From Archangium sp. (GTDB lineage: Bacteria > Myxococcota > Myxococcia > Myxococcales > Myxococcaceae), in contig JAUXRX010000037.1 in assembly GCA_030681645.1 (NCBI GenBank), forward strand, positions 62,001-126,000: 64,000 nt of DNA, read 5' to 3'. The notes beneath the pieces were generated by a model. It searched no databases. It was not told where the DNA came from and was given only the letters and a program-made list of their open reading frames with translations. Below are positions 17,210-25,698 of the stretch, piece by piece (position 1 is the stretch's first letter; each line of letters starts with the position of its first letter). The translations under genes were made by a program, and so were the position numbers.

Positions 17210-18663
17210 CGCGCCACCTTCGTCCCGCCGACCGTCATGTTGTCGATGCGCAGGGTGGGGAGCCCCACGCCCACCGGCACGCTCTGCCCGTCCTTGCCGC
17301 AGGTGCCCATGCCCGGATCGGGCTTGGGATCGTTGCCCACGCGCGTGACGTTCTTGAGCGCGTCGGGGCCCACGCCAATCAACGTCACGCCCTTGAGCGG
17401 ACGCCCCAGCTTGCCCTTCTTGATCTCGTAGGCCTCGCTCACCCCGAACACGAAGTTGCCGTTGGTAATGTCGACCTGGCCGCCGCCGAAGTTCGCGCAG
17501 TACACGCCCTTGTCGACCGACTTGAGGATGTCCTCAGGCGTCTCTTCACCGGGCGCAAGGTAGGTGTTCGTCATGCGCGGCAAGGGCAGGTGCTTGAACG
17601 ACTCGCGCCGCCCGCTGCCGCTGCTCTGCTGACCCATCAGCTTCGCGTTGAACGAGTCGTACATGAAGCCCTTGAGCTCACCCCGCTCGATGAGCACCTT
17701 GAACTGCGCCGCGTTGCCCTCGTCGTCGACGTTGAGCGAGCCGCGCGCGTTGGCCATCGTGCCGTCGTCGATCACGGTGACCAGATCACTGGCCACCTTC
17801 TGGCCGAGCTTGCCGGTGAAGAGCGAGGTGCCCTTGCGGATGAAGTCGGCCTCGAGGCCGTGGCCCACTGCCTCGTGGAGCAGAATGCCGCTCCAGCCCG
17901 GCGCCAGCACCACCGTCTGCTGACCTGCCTCGGCCTCGGCCGCGCCCAGGCCCGCGATCGCCTGCCGCGCTGCCTCACGCGCGACGAGCTCGGGGGTGAA
18001 CGTGTCGAAGTGCTTGAACGAGACGCGCCCGCCGCCGCCGTACGAGCCGGTGCGCCGCTCGCCCTTCTTCCCCTCGGCCACCACCATGGTGGAGATGCGG
18101 CAGAGATCCTGCGTGTCCTCCGCGAGTCGCCCGGCGGTGTTGGCCACCAGGATCCGCTTGGTCGAATCGGCCCAGCTGCACATCACCTGCTTGACGCGCT
18201 TGTCATAGGCGCGCGCCGCCTTGTTGGCCCGCACCACGAGATCGCGCTTGAGCGCCACGTCGACGTCGGCGAGGTGATCGTCGAGCCGGTAGAAGGTGGG
18301 GAGCGGGGTGCGCGTCACGTGAAACGACCGCTCGCTGCCGCCGCCGTGCGCGATGAAGGCCGCCGTGCGCGCCGCGCGGAAGAGGGCTTCTTCGTCGAGA
18401 TCGTCCGAGTACGCGTAGCCGACCTTCGCCCCGCTGATCACCCGCACGCCCACGCCCTGCGAGAGGCCGTTCTGCGCGCTCTTGACCTTGTCTTCCTCGA
18501 GCGTCACCGCGGTGAACTCGTTGCGCTCGACGTACACCTCGGCGAAGTCGGCCCCCCTTTCCATGCCGGCCGAGAGCAACCGCTCACACAACTGAACGGG
18601 CAGGAGGGGGTGGTACGGGGTGGGAACGGGGGCCCGCTTCAGGGCTGTTGAAGTCCGAGACAT
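17206..18663 (-). CDS. tldD: TldD metalloprotease catalytic subunit
   Basis: A 485-residue catalytic subunit of the TldD/TldE protease. The zinc motif HEAVGHGLE is present near residue 262, together with ILLHEAVGHG and FIRKGTSLFTGKLGQKVAS downstream. The N-terminal domain has ADFAEVYVERNEFTAVTLEEDKVKSAQNG, matching TldD proteins. The ATG at 18663 is chosen over an upstream start at 18681. It is the first gene of tldD-pmbA-(ParB-like). It is divergent from the FHA gene, leaving a 56-base intergenic region that must hold both promoters. Confidence 0.94.
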   Translation of the reverse strand: MSRTSTALKRAPVPTPYHPLLPVQLCERLLSAGMERGADFAEVYVERNEFTAVTLEEDKVKSAQNGLSQGVGVRVISGAKVGYAYSDDLDEEALFRAARTAAFIAHGGGSERSFHVTRTPLPTFYRLDDHLADVDVALKRDLVVRANKAARAYDKRVKQVMCSWADSTKRILVANTAGRLAEDTQDLCRISTMVVAEGKKGERRTGSYGGGGRVSFKHFDTFTPELVAREAARQAIAGLGAAEAEAGQQTVVLAPGWSGILLHEAVGHGLEADFIRKGTSLFTGKLGQKVASDLVTVIDDGTMANARGSLNVDDEGNAAQFKVLIERGELKGFMYDSFNAKLMGQQSSGSGRRESFKHLPLPRMTNTYLAPGEETPEDILKSVDKGVYCANFGGGQVDITNGNFVFGVSEAYEIKKGKLGRPLKGVTLIGVGPDALKNVTRVGNDPKPDPGMGTCGKDGQSVPVGVGLPTLRIDNMTVGGTKVAR

Positions 18664-18719
18664 GGGCGCGAACACTAACAACGCCCCCGCGCTCCTCCTG
18701 CTAGAGTTTTCCTCCGTTC

Positions 18720-20951
18720 ATGGCCCCGCCCCGGAAAAGCGTCACGCGTGGAACAGGCGATCTCGAGAACGATCCCGAGCGAGAGAATCGCACGCAGGCG
18801 CGCGCCCCCAATCCGGCCGTCGAAGATCCGGAAGTGAACAACTCGACCCAGGCCCGCGCGCCCAACCCGCTCTCGAAGAAGATCCGCGCGACCCCGCGGG
18901 ATCCCGAGAAGAACAACAAGACCCAGGCCCGCGCCAGGGCGCCCGACCTCGCCGCCGAAGACGAGGGCTCGTACCGCACCGGTCAGAACTACCAGGCGCC
19001 CGATGAAGAAGAGGGCCTCGCCGGTGACGTGAGCCTCGAGGGTGATGGGCTCGAGGCGCTCGACCCGGAGATCGGCTCGCGCACCAAGGCGCTCCCCGCG
19101 CTCGAGACCGAGGGCACCGCCGGCAACACCGACGACGAAGAGGGCGCCGACGACGCCAACGCCACCCGCGCCGGCCCGCCGCTCAAGCTCGAGATCATCG
19201 CGGGCCCCGATGCGGGCAAGAAGAAGAAGTTCAAGGGCGTCCGCATGGTCATCGGGCGCACGCCCGGCGTCGACCTGCTGCTCACCGACCAGTCCGTCTC
19301 GCGCCGCCACGTCGAGCTGATCTACGGCGACGACGGCGTGCTGATGAAGGACTGCGGTTCCGGCAACGGCACCAAGGTCAACGGCGTCAAGGTGGCCGAG
19401 AAGAAGCTCGAGCACGGCGACGAGATCGCCATCGGCAAGACGAAGATCCGCTTCGTCGACGAGCTGGCCGCCTTCAAGAAGGCCCGCGAAGAGAACGAGA
19501 AGAAGGAAGCCGAGAAGAAGGCCGCCGCGGCCGAGAAGAAGGCCACCGGCGAGAAGAAGGCCGTCTCGGCCGACGGTGAAGAAGCGCCCGCCGAGGGCGA
19601 GGCCGCGGAAGGCGAGGCCCCCGCCGAGGGCGACAAGCCCGAGAAGAAGCCCGGTGGCCGCGTTCGCCCGGTGCGCACCTCGCGCAAGGACGGCGCCGAC
19701 GGCGGCTTCGCCGCCAAGTTCAAGGCGCTCCCCAAGCCGATGCGCCTGGGCATCGTCGCGCTCGTCGCGGTGGTGCTCTTGATCTTCATCGGCGGCATCG
19801 CCCTGAGGCCGCCGCCTCCGCCGCCCGTCGATCCCGCGAAGATCGTCGCCGACCAGAAGATGCAGGAAGCCCGCAACGCCGCGCGCGACGGCGACTACGA
19901 GCGCGTGGCCACCCTGGTCGAAGAGGCCGAGAAGCTCGTGCCCGGCATCGACAAGACGAAGCTCGGCGCCCAGGCGAAGGAAGAGCTCGGCTTCATGGGC
20001 GCCCTCGACGAAGCGAAGCGGGCGATCGAAGCCAGGCGCTTCGAAGACGCGCGCAAGGCCCTGGCGAAGACGGGCAAGGGCAGCGTCAAGAGCGAGGAGG
20101 CGAAGGTCAAGGTCATCGCCGCGCTGGAAGAGGCCGAGGTCGCCTACAAGAAAGAGAAGATCCTCGAGCTCATCGCCGCCGGCGAGGTGGAGGCCGCCAA
20201 GGCCGTGCTCAACGAGCTGCCCATCGAGCAGCAGGCCGAGTCGGGCCAGGCCGTCGCCGAGTTCGAGCGCCAGCTCGAAGAGCAGAAGGCCCTCGACGCC
20301 AAGGACTCCGCGGCTGCCGCCCGCAACGCCGCCGCCAACGCGAAGGCGCGCAAAGAGCAGGAAATGAACGAGGCCATGGTGGTGGTCGAGCGAAAGTTCG
20401 CCGGCGCCGAGTGGGATCGCGCCGCCAGCGAGTGCGCCCGGGTGATGGACTCCTACGGCAACGAGAAGGAAATCTACGCCCGGGCCAAGAAGCTGCAGGC
20501 CCTCATTCCCAACTTCGGCCGCAACTACGACGAGGGCATGAAGAAGTTCCGCCAGGGCACGCTCGCCCAGGCCGCCAAGCCCCTGCGCTCGGCGCACCAG
20601 CTCTATCTGCAGATCGGTCTGCGCGCGAACAAGTACGGCGAGGAGCTCCAGGACAAGATCGGCGCCGCGGCCATCGTCGCCGGCAAGGAAGCCCTGCTGC
20701 GCGACGATCTCGTCACCGCCTGGCAGATGTTCAGGGACGCCGCGAGGTTCGACCCCAACGACTCGAAGGCGCGCGCGGGCCTCGATGACGTGGCCGGCAA
20801 GGCCGAAGATCTCTTCCAGACCGCCTACGTGATCCGCGACCGGGACCCGCGCGAGGCCATTCGCAAGTTCAAGATCGTGGTGCAGGTGACCGACGCCGGC
20901 TCCACCGTCCACGAGAAGGCCAAGAACCAGCTCGCCGCCATGGCGCCCTGA
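18720..20951 (+). CDS. FHA domain - transmembrane - helical repeat protein (GltG/NfsG-like architecture)
   Basis: A 743-residue bitopic membrane protein. Residues 18-75 hold three repeats of DPE-x-N-N-x-TQARAP (Thr at 25, 43 and 68). An FHA domain follows (about 155-245, VIGRTPGVDLLLTDQSVSRRHVEL...GSGNGTKVNG), with the phosphothreonine-binding R and SxxH motifs intact. A long Lys/Glu/Ala-rich linker, one membrane helix (about 340-362, MRLGIVALVAVVLLIFIGGIAL), a proline run and a helical TPR-like C-terminal half complete it. Cytoplasmic FHA plus periplasmic repeats is the layout I recall for GltG of the M. xanthus gliding machinery and NfsG of the spore-coat machinery. That link is inferred from architecture, not alignment. 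Confidence 0.82.
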   Translation: MAPPRKSVTRGTGDLENDPERENRTQARAPNPAVEDPEVNNSTQARAPNPLSKKIRATPRDPEKNNKTQARARAPDLAAEDEGSYRTGQNYQAPDEEEGLAGDVSLEGDGLEALDPEIGSRTKALPALETEGTAGNTDDEEGADDANATRAGPPLKLEIIAGPDAGKKKKFKGVRMVIGRTPGVDLLLTDQSVSRRHVELIYGDDGVLMKDCGSGNGTKVNGVKVAEKKLEHGDEIAIGKTKIRFVDELAAFKKAREENEKKEAEKKAAAAEKKATGEKKAVSADGEEAPAEGEAAEGEAPAEGDKPEKKPGGRVRPVRTSRKDGADGGFAAKFKALPKPMRLGIVALVAVVLLIFIGGIALRPPPPPPVDPAKIVADQKMQEARNAARDGDYERVATLVEEAEKLVPGIDKTKLGAQAKEELGFMGALDEAKRAIEARRFEDARKALAKTGKGSVKSEEAKVKVIAALEEAEVAYKKEKILELIAAGEVEAAKAVLNELPIEQQAESGQAVAEFERQLEEQKALDAKDSAAAARNAAANAKARKEQEMNEAMVVVERKFAGAEWDRAASECARVMDSYGNEKEIYARAKKLQALIPNFGRNYDEGMKKFRQGTLAQAAKPLRSAHQLYLQIGLRANKYGEELQDKIGAAAIVAGKEALLRDDLVTAWQMFRDAARFDPNDSKARAGLDDVAGKAEDLFQTAYVIRDRDPREAIRKFKIVVQVTDAGSTVHEKAKNQLAAMAP

Positions 20952-20989
20952 CCGCGTCGGCTTCCCAAACCCCAGACCCGAGACGAGAC

Positions 20990-22312
20990 ATGAGCCAATC
21001 ACTGCGTGAGCTGGGGATGGACTTCGTCGCCGACCAGAAATGGGAACGCGCCCTGGGCGTGTTCGCCGAGGCGGTGCGCCGCCAGCCCTCTGACCACCGC
21101 GCCCGCGTGCTGGCGGCCCGCTGCTACCAGAAGCTGGGTGAGACCGAGCGCGCGGTGACCGTGCTCCAGGCCTGCGCCGAGGGCCTCCTGCGCCGCGACT
21201 ACCTGCTCTCGGCCATCGCGGCCTGCCTGCAGGCCCTGCCCATGGCGCCGAAGGAGAAGCGCATTCGCGAGACGCTCACCCGCATTCACGCGCGCGCCGC
21301 CCGGGTGGTGGGAGGCCGCGCCGGTGGCCCGCCTCCGCTGCCGCCCGAGAGCATGTACGACGGGAAGTCGGACACCGACCTGATGACGCTGCAGGGGTCC
21401 GACCTGTCCGACCAGGCCATCACCGTGCTCGGCTCGGTCGACTCCATCTCCACCGCCGACCCCGCGGCGCGGCCCCCGCTGCCGCTGTTCGCCGATCTCG
21501 AGCGCGACGCGTTCGTCGACCTGGTCGAGCTGCTCGACTACCGCGAGCTCAAGGAGGGCGAGGTCATCTGCAAGGAAGGCCAGACCACCGATCGCATCTT
21601 CGTGCTGGTGGCGGGCAAGGCCGAGGTAAGCCGGCAGGTGGAAGGCGAGGCGAAGACGCTGGCGTTCCTCGGGGGCGGGTCGATCTTCGGCGAGATCTCG
21701 ATGCTCACCGGCGCCGCACCCACCTCGACCATCACCGCGGTCAGCGACTGCGATCTCCTCGAGATCCAGCGGGAGGACCTGAACCAGATCGCCCGCACCT
21801 TTCCCTCGGTGCCCGGCGTGCTCGCCACCTTCGCGCAGCAGCGCATGGCGCGGAACCTGATCGCCACCTCTCCCCTGTTCGCCATCATTCCCGAGGCCGA
21901 TCGACCCGAGCTGCTCACGCGCTTCGACTTCAAGGCCCTGGCCGCGGGTGAGAAGGCCATCTCCGAGGGCGAGCAGGTCAACGGCCTGGTGCTGGTGCTC
22001 GCCGGCGAGCTGGTGGTGCAGAAGGAGGACCCAGCGGGTGGGGTGGTGAGCCTCTCGATTCTGCGCGAGGGCGACATCGCCGGTGAGATCGCGCTGCTCA
22101 AGGGCCTGCGCGCCACGGCCACGGTGGCCGCCAGCCGGAAGACCGCGGTCGCCATTCTGGGGCGCGTCGCGTTCGAGACGTTGATCAAGCAGCACCCGAA
22201 GATCCGCGAGTACCTCGAGGGCCTGTCTGATCGCCGGCTCAAGATGATCGGCGAGGCGATGCGGCCCATCGAGATCCTCGACGCCGACGAGCTGGTGGTG
22301 GAATCGGCATGA
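20990..22312 (+). CDS. TPR plus tandem cyclic-nucleotide-binding domain protein
   Basis: A 440-residue cytoplasmic protein. Residues 1-100 form TPR-like helices (RELGMDFVADQKWERALGVFAEAVRRQP...). Two cyclic-nucleotide-binding barrels follow, at about 166-270 (EGQTTDRIFVLVAGKAEVSR...GSIFGEISMLTGAAPTSTI) and 296-410 (EGEQVNGLVLVLAGELVV...GDIAGEIALLKGLRATATV). The phosphate-binding cassette pattern GE-(I/L)-x-L-L is kept in both. No helix-turn-helix is present, so it is not a CRP transcription factor. It starts 38 bases after the FHA gene, and its stop overlaps the next ATG, so it belongs to the same operon and may tune that machinery. Confidence 0.88.
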   Translation: MSQSLRELGMDFVADQKWERALGVFAEAVRRQPSDHRARVLAARCYQKLGETERAVTVLQACAEGLLRRDYLLSAIAACLQALPMAPKEKRIRETLTRIHARAARVVGGRAGGPPPLPPESMYDGKSDTDLMTLQGSDLSDQAITVLGSVDSISTADPAARPPLPLFADLERDAFVDLVELLDYRELKEGEVICKEGQTTDRIFVLVAGKAEVSRQVEGEAKTLAFLGGGSIFGEISMLTGAAPTSTITAVSDCDLLEIQREDLNQIARTFPSVPGVLATFAQQRMARNLIATSPLFAIIPEADRPELLTRFDFKALAAGEKAISEGEQVNGLVLVLAGELVVQKEDPAGGVVSLSILREGDIAGEIALLKGLRATATVAASRKTAVAILGRVAFETLIKQHPKIREYLEGLSDRRLKMIGEAMRPIEILDADELVVESA

Positions 22313-22743
22313 ACCCGCGTCAGCTCGCAGGCCCGGTCATCGCGATCGTCGTCGCGCTGGGCGTCTACTTCCTCTGGCCGAAGGAGAAGCTCTCGCCCGA
22401 AGACGAGATCCGCGCCCTGGTGGCGAGGATCGTCAAGCAGGCCGAGAAGCGCGACGCGTCGGGCGTCACCGAAGCCCTCGCCGAGCCTTTCCGGGGAGGC
22501 GGCCTGGGCAAGCAGGAAGTGAAGCAGCTGCTGGTCGGCCAGTTCTTCCGGGCCCAGGCGATCGTGGTGCTCAACCCGCTGCTCGACGTGACGGTGAAGT
22601 CACCCACCGAGGGCAGCTTCAAGGGCACGTTCCTGTTCGGGCGCGACGGGGCCGCGCCTGACGCGACCCGCTACGACATCGAGGCTGACGTGGTGAAGGG
22701 CGATGACGGCTGGCAGGTCGTGACTGCCACCTGGGCTCACTGA
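22309..22743 (+). CDS. Small membrane-anchored NTF2-like protein
   Basis: A 144-residue protein with one N-terminal membrane segment (LAGPVIAIVVALGVYFLWP) and a C-terminal domain of about 110 residues. The pattern (EIRALVARIVKQAEKRDASGVTEAL... ending in DGWQVVTATW) is NTF2/SnoaL-like. No catalytic residues are evident. The start overlaps the upstream stop (ATGA), so it is translationally coupled in the FHA/cNMP operon. Its function is unknown. Confidence 0.75.
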   Translation: MNPRQLAGPVIAIVVALGVYFLWPKEKLSPEDEIRALVARIVKQAEKRDASGVTEALAEPFRGGGLGKQEVKQLLVGQFFRAQAIVVLNPLLDVTVKSPTEGSFKGTFLFGRDGAAPDATRYDIEADVVKGDDGWQVVTATWAH

Positions 22744-22745
22744 CT

Positions 22746-22790
22746 GCCCCTCACCCCGGCCCTCTCCCCGCTGGCGCAGGGAGAGGGAGG
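22746..22790. repeat. Interspersed palindromic repeat, CCTCTCC/GGAGAGG type
   Basis: CCCCTCACCCCGGCCCTCTC and its continuation pair with GCAGGGAGAGGG, lying between two convergent genes. It may act as a bidirectional stop, but no T-run is seen. Confidence 0.7.
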
Positions 22791-22797
22791 CGAGGCA

Positions 22798-24381
22798 TCA
22801 CTGGATCAGCGGCTTCGCCTCGGAGACCCAGACCTTCGCGATCTCCTTCTGGTTGGCTGCCTTGAGCCGCTTCTCGACGTCGGTGAGCAGATCGTTGAGC
22901 TTCTCGCGCGGCTCCTGCGCGGCCTTCATGCGGGTGAGCGCGAAGGCGTAGTTCTGGCAGCCCGGGCCGTATTCCTTCTTCTGGAAGAGGATCTCGCCCA
23001 TCGCCATGTACGCCTCGGGAATGCGGCCCGAGCCGTCCGGCGGGGTGATGTCGACGAGCAGCTCGCCGGCCTTGTCCCATTCCTTCTTCTCGATCAGCAG
23101 CGCGGCCTTCGAATAGTAGGCGCGGCTCAGGTTGAGGCTCTTGGCGGCGATGGCCTTGTCGAAGGCGGCCATGGCGTCGTCCTGCTTGCCGGCGGTGCGC
23201 AGCAGCTCGCCGCGGGCCAGCCAGTAGCGGTCGTCGCGGTCGAGGTAGATCTCTTCCTTCCCGTCGATGGTCTGGTTCTTCACGTTCTTGAAGAACGTCT
23301 CGTACTTCGAGAGCAGCGCCATCGCCGCGTCGGCCATGCCGGCCTTCTGCAGGTTGGCGGCGCCTTCGAAATAGAAGGTGGGCGACGAGGGCGACTTCGC
23401 CACCACCAGGTCGTAGGCCGCCGGCGCGCCGGGGTCCTTCTTCAGCGCGAGGGCGTTGGCCTTCGCGTGCAGCGCCCACGGGTCGTCGCCGTTGAGGGCG
23501 ATGGCCTGGTCGGCCGCGGTGATGGCGGCGTCGTACTGCTGCTGGATGTTGAGGATGGCGGCGCTGATGGCGAGCGCGCGCGCCTTCTGCGGCGCCGAGA
23601 GCTCGGCGTCGCGGGTCTGCAGTTCCTTGATGATGCCCTCGGCATCGCCCACGCGGTCCTTGCGCTGCACGCGGGCCAGCGCGAGGCCGAGCCGCGCGCG
23701 GAAGTGCTCCGAGTTGATGCCGGTCGCCTTGGTGAAGGCGTCGAGCGCGCCGGGCGTACCCTCTTCCATCAGCTCTTCGCCCCAGCCCGAGGCGTAGTTG
23801 ATGTCCTTCCAGGCCTTGTCGACGGCGGCCTTGTAGCCGACGCCGGCGAGCTTCAGGTTGCCCTGGTTCTTCATCGCCTGCGCCTGCGCGTAGAAGATGC
23901 GCGCGCCCGAGCCGCCCTTCTTGCGCAGGTCTTCCACGAAGTCCTCGGCGCCCTTCGCGTTGCCGGCGGCGACCATCATCATCGCCTCGACGCCGTAGCG
24001 GTCTTCGGTCTGGGCCTCGGCCTTCTTGGCCTTCTCGAGGAACTCCCTGGCCTTCGCCTCGGCGCCGGGCTCGTGGTGGATGAGCCACATGTCCGTGTAC
24101 ATGGCGGCGGTGAAGGCGTTCGGGTCGCCCGCCGAAGGATCCTTGGCGAGCGCCTCCTCGGCGATCTTCACGGCCTTCTTCATGTCGTTCAAGTTGCCCT
24201 TGAGCGCGGTCTGGCGCGCCTGGGTCATCAACTCCGCGATGTCCCGCTTGTTCGAGCCGCGGCGGTACACGAGGAAGACGGTGACGGCGAGCAGCGCCGC
24301 GACGATGACGATCTGCACCATCGCCGAGCCGAAGCTCTCGCGCTTCTTCCAGCCGCCTTCGTTCTCTGTGTCGGTTGCCAT
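22798..24381 (-). CDS. Inner-membrane TPR protein
   Basis: A 527-residue protein with a short polar N-terminus, one membrane helix (about 20-41, AMVQIVIVAALLAVTVFLVYRR) and about ten TPR-like helical repeats to the end (for example YDAAITAADQAIALNGDDPWAL and DDAMAAFDKAIAAKSLN). It has no lipobox, which argues against identity with the TPR lipoprotein GltE/AglT. It probably scaffolds a periplasmic complex. It converges on the FHA operon, with a palindromic repeat between. No enzymatic motif is seen. Confidence 0.8.
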   Translation of the reverse strand: MATDTENEGGWKKRESFGSAMVQIVIVAALLAVTVFLVYRRGSNKRDIAELMTQARQTALKGNLNDMKKAVKIAEEALAKDPSAGDPNAFTAAMYTDMWLIHHEPGAEAKAREFLEKAKKAEAQTEDRYGVEAMMMVAAGNAKGAEDFVEDLRKKGGSGARIFYAQAQAMKNQGNLKLAGVGYKAAVDKAWKDINYASGWGEELMEEGTPGALDAFTKATGINSEHFRARLGLALARVQRKDRVGDAEGIIKELQTRDAELSAPQKARALAISAAILNIQQQYDAAITAADQAIALNGDDPWALHAKANALALKKDPGAPAAYDLVVAKSPSSPTFYFEGAANLQKAGMADAAMALLSKYETFFKNVKNQTIDGKEEIYLDRDDRYWLARGELLRTAGKQDDAMAAFDKAIAAKSLNLSRAYYSKAALLIEKKEWDKAGELLVDITPPDGSGRIPEAYMAMGEILFQKKEYGPGCQNYAFALTRMKAAQEPREKLNDLLTDVEKRLKAANQKEIAKVWVSEAKPLIQ

Positions 24382-24502
24382 GTCGGGACGCCTCAGTGAG
24401 CGAACAACAAAAGTTCAGGAAGCGCGGCCATATATCGACCGCGTTTCGGGGGTGTCAACGAGTGTTCACTGGGGCTTCGACGATAAAATCAGCCGCCGGC
24501 GG

Positions 24503-24976
24503 TCAGATGCCGGACGTGATCTTCCATTCCTGCTCGCCCACGCGCTTCAGGAGCATCTGCTTGATGTCGTTCTCGCTCTGGGTGCGGGAGCTGTAGTCGG
24601 GCATCTTGAAGGACAGCTGGTAGCTGTAGGTGACCCGGGCGACCTTCTCCTCGGTGTCGAACTCGATGCGGCGCACGGTGACGTCGAGCTTGAGCTCGCT
24701 CACCTTCGACATGCGCGCGGCCAGCTTCCCGGGCAGCGAGGCGTAGTCGAGGTCGTCCTCGGGGGCCGAGCTGCCGCCGTCATCGCGGAAGGACTCGTCG
24801 GTGAGCTTGAGCAGGGCGTCGGTGTTCTTCGACTCGACCGCCACCCGGTACTTCTGCAGCACGTCGATCACCGCGCGCGTCTCGCTGGTGTCGTCGAGGT
24901 CGGTCCCGGGGATCTTCTTGGGGGTGCAGCCGGTGAGGGCGAGGACCAGGACCGCGACAGGGATCAGCGTGCGCAT
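24503..24976 (-). CDS. Small lipoprotein with NTF2-like domain
   Basis: A 157-residue lipoprotein (MRTLIPVAVLVLALTGCTPKK, Cys 17). After a short linker it resembles an NTF2/SnoaL-type fold (TRAVIDVLQKYRVAVESKNTDALLKLTDESF...), a common scaffold in small periplasmic proteins. ATG 24976 is chosen over ATG 24988 because GGAG sits eight bases upstream. Its function is unknown. A sequence resembling TGACAnTTTGnCA lies about 45 bases upstream. Confidence 0.75.
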   Translation of the reverse strand: MRTLIPVAVLVLALTGCTPKKIPGTDLDDTSETRAVIDVLQKYRVAVESKNTDALLKLTDESFRDDGGSSAPEDDLDYASLPGKLAARMSKVSELKLDVTVRRIEFDTEEKVARVTYSYQLSFKMPDYSSRTQSENDIKQMLLKRVGEQEWKITSGI

Positions 24977-25139
24977 CGTGTGCTCCATCAGACTGTATGG
25001 CCGGGACTGACGAGCCCGGCTTGCCAAATTGTCACTCCGCGCCCCGCTAACCCAGCGAAAGCCGCGTTCCGGCAGGAGAAATTGCACTCACCGTGCCGTC
25101 TATCTGGTCGCTCCGCCCTGGCCAGACTTTCGCTGCGCT

Positions 25140-25679
25140 TCAGGCTGTCTGGCCCCGCTCCGTCCTCACGATCTCGGCCAGGAACCGGTTCATCACCGCC
25201 GCCTCGGCGTCGAGGATCTTGATCCCCTCGCGGTGGATGACCGCCTCGCCGATCAGCGCGATCGGCTTGAGGAAGAAGGGCAGCCGCAGGGCGATCTCGC
25301 CCTCGAAGGTGCGCTCGCACTGGCCGCCCACGTCGCGGAAGCGCAACGTGCCCACGTTGTGCAGCATGCCCTCGATGGCCTTGCTGGTCGGGGTGTTGGT
25401 GAAGGTGAGCTCCTTGCGCGCGCGATCCCACGTGGAGTCTTCGATGAAGGCGAACCACTCGGGGGGCACGGGGTTGGGGCCGATGTGGCCGATCACCGGC
25501 CGGGGCAGGTAGCGCACCCGGCGCCGCAGCTTCGCGCCGTCGTCCTTCTTCTCCAGCACCTGGGCCTCGAGCAGCACGCCGTGGTGGGCGATCACGAAGG
25601 GGAGGTACCGCTCGTCGAACAGCGCGCGCTCCACTTCGTCGACGGTGCCGTTCAGGCGGTGCCGGGCCTCGAATCGCAT
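25140..25679 (-). CDS. DUF2505 family protein (START-like)
   Basis: A 179-residue protein from ATG 25679: MRFEARHRLNGTVDEVERALFDERYLPFV... This is the pattern of DUF2505 proteins, which are related to the START/polyketide-cyclase hydrophobic-ligand fold. No catalytic residue is apparent. The frame is open upstream to 25916, but that part overlaps the neighbouring peptidase gene and is not needed. It lies 19 bases after the peptidase stop on the same strand, so the two may be cotranscribed. Confidence 0.78.
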   Translation of the reverse strand: MRFEARHRLNGTVDEVERALFDERYLPFVIAHHGVLLEAQVLEKKDDGAKLRRRVRYLPRPVIGHIGPNPVPPEWFAFIEDSTWDRARKELTFTNTPTSKAIEGMLHNVGTLRFRDVGGQCERTFEGEIALRLPFFLKPIALIGEAVIHREGIKILDAEAAVMNRFLAEIVRTERGQTA

Positions 25680-25698
25680 TCCAGCGCCGGGAACTACC

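Noticed and set aside
18675..21002. A 775-codon minus-strand frame over the FHA gene
   Set aside because: It is a Leu/Gly-rich shadow without domain similarity, while the plus strand has an intact FHA domain.
22798..24381. Identification as the motility TPR lipoprotein GltE/AglT
   Set aside because: The N-terminus is a plain membrane helix without lipobox Cys, so I call it only a TPR membrane protein.
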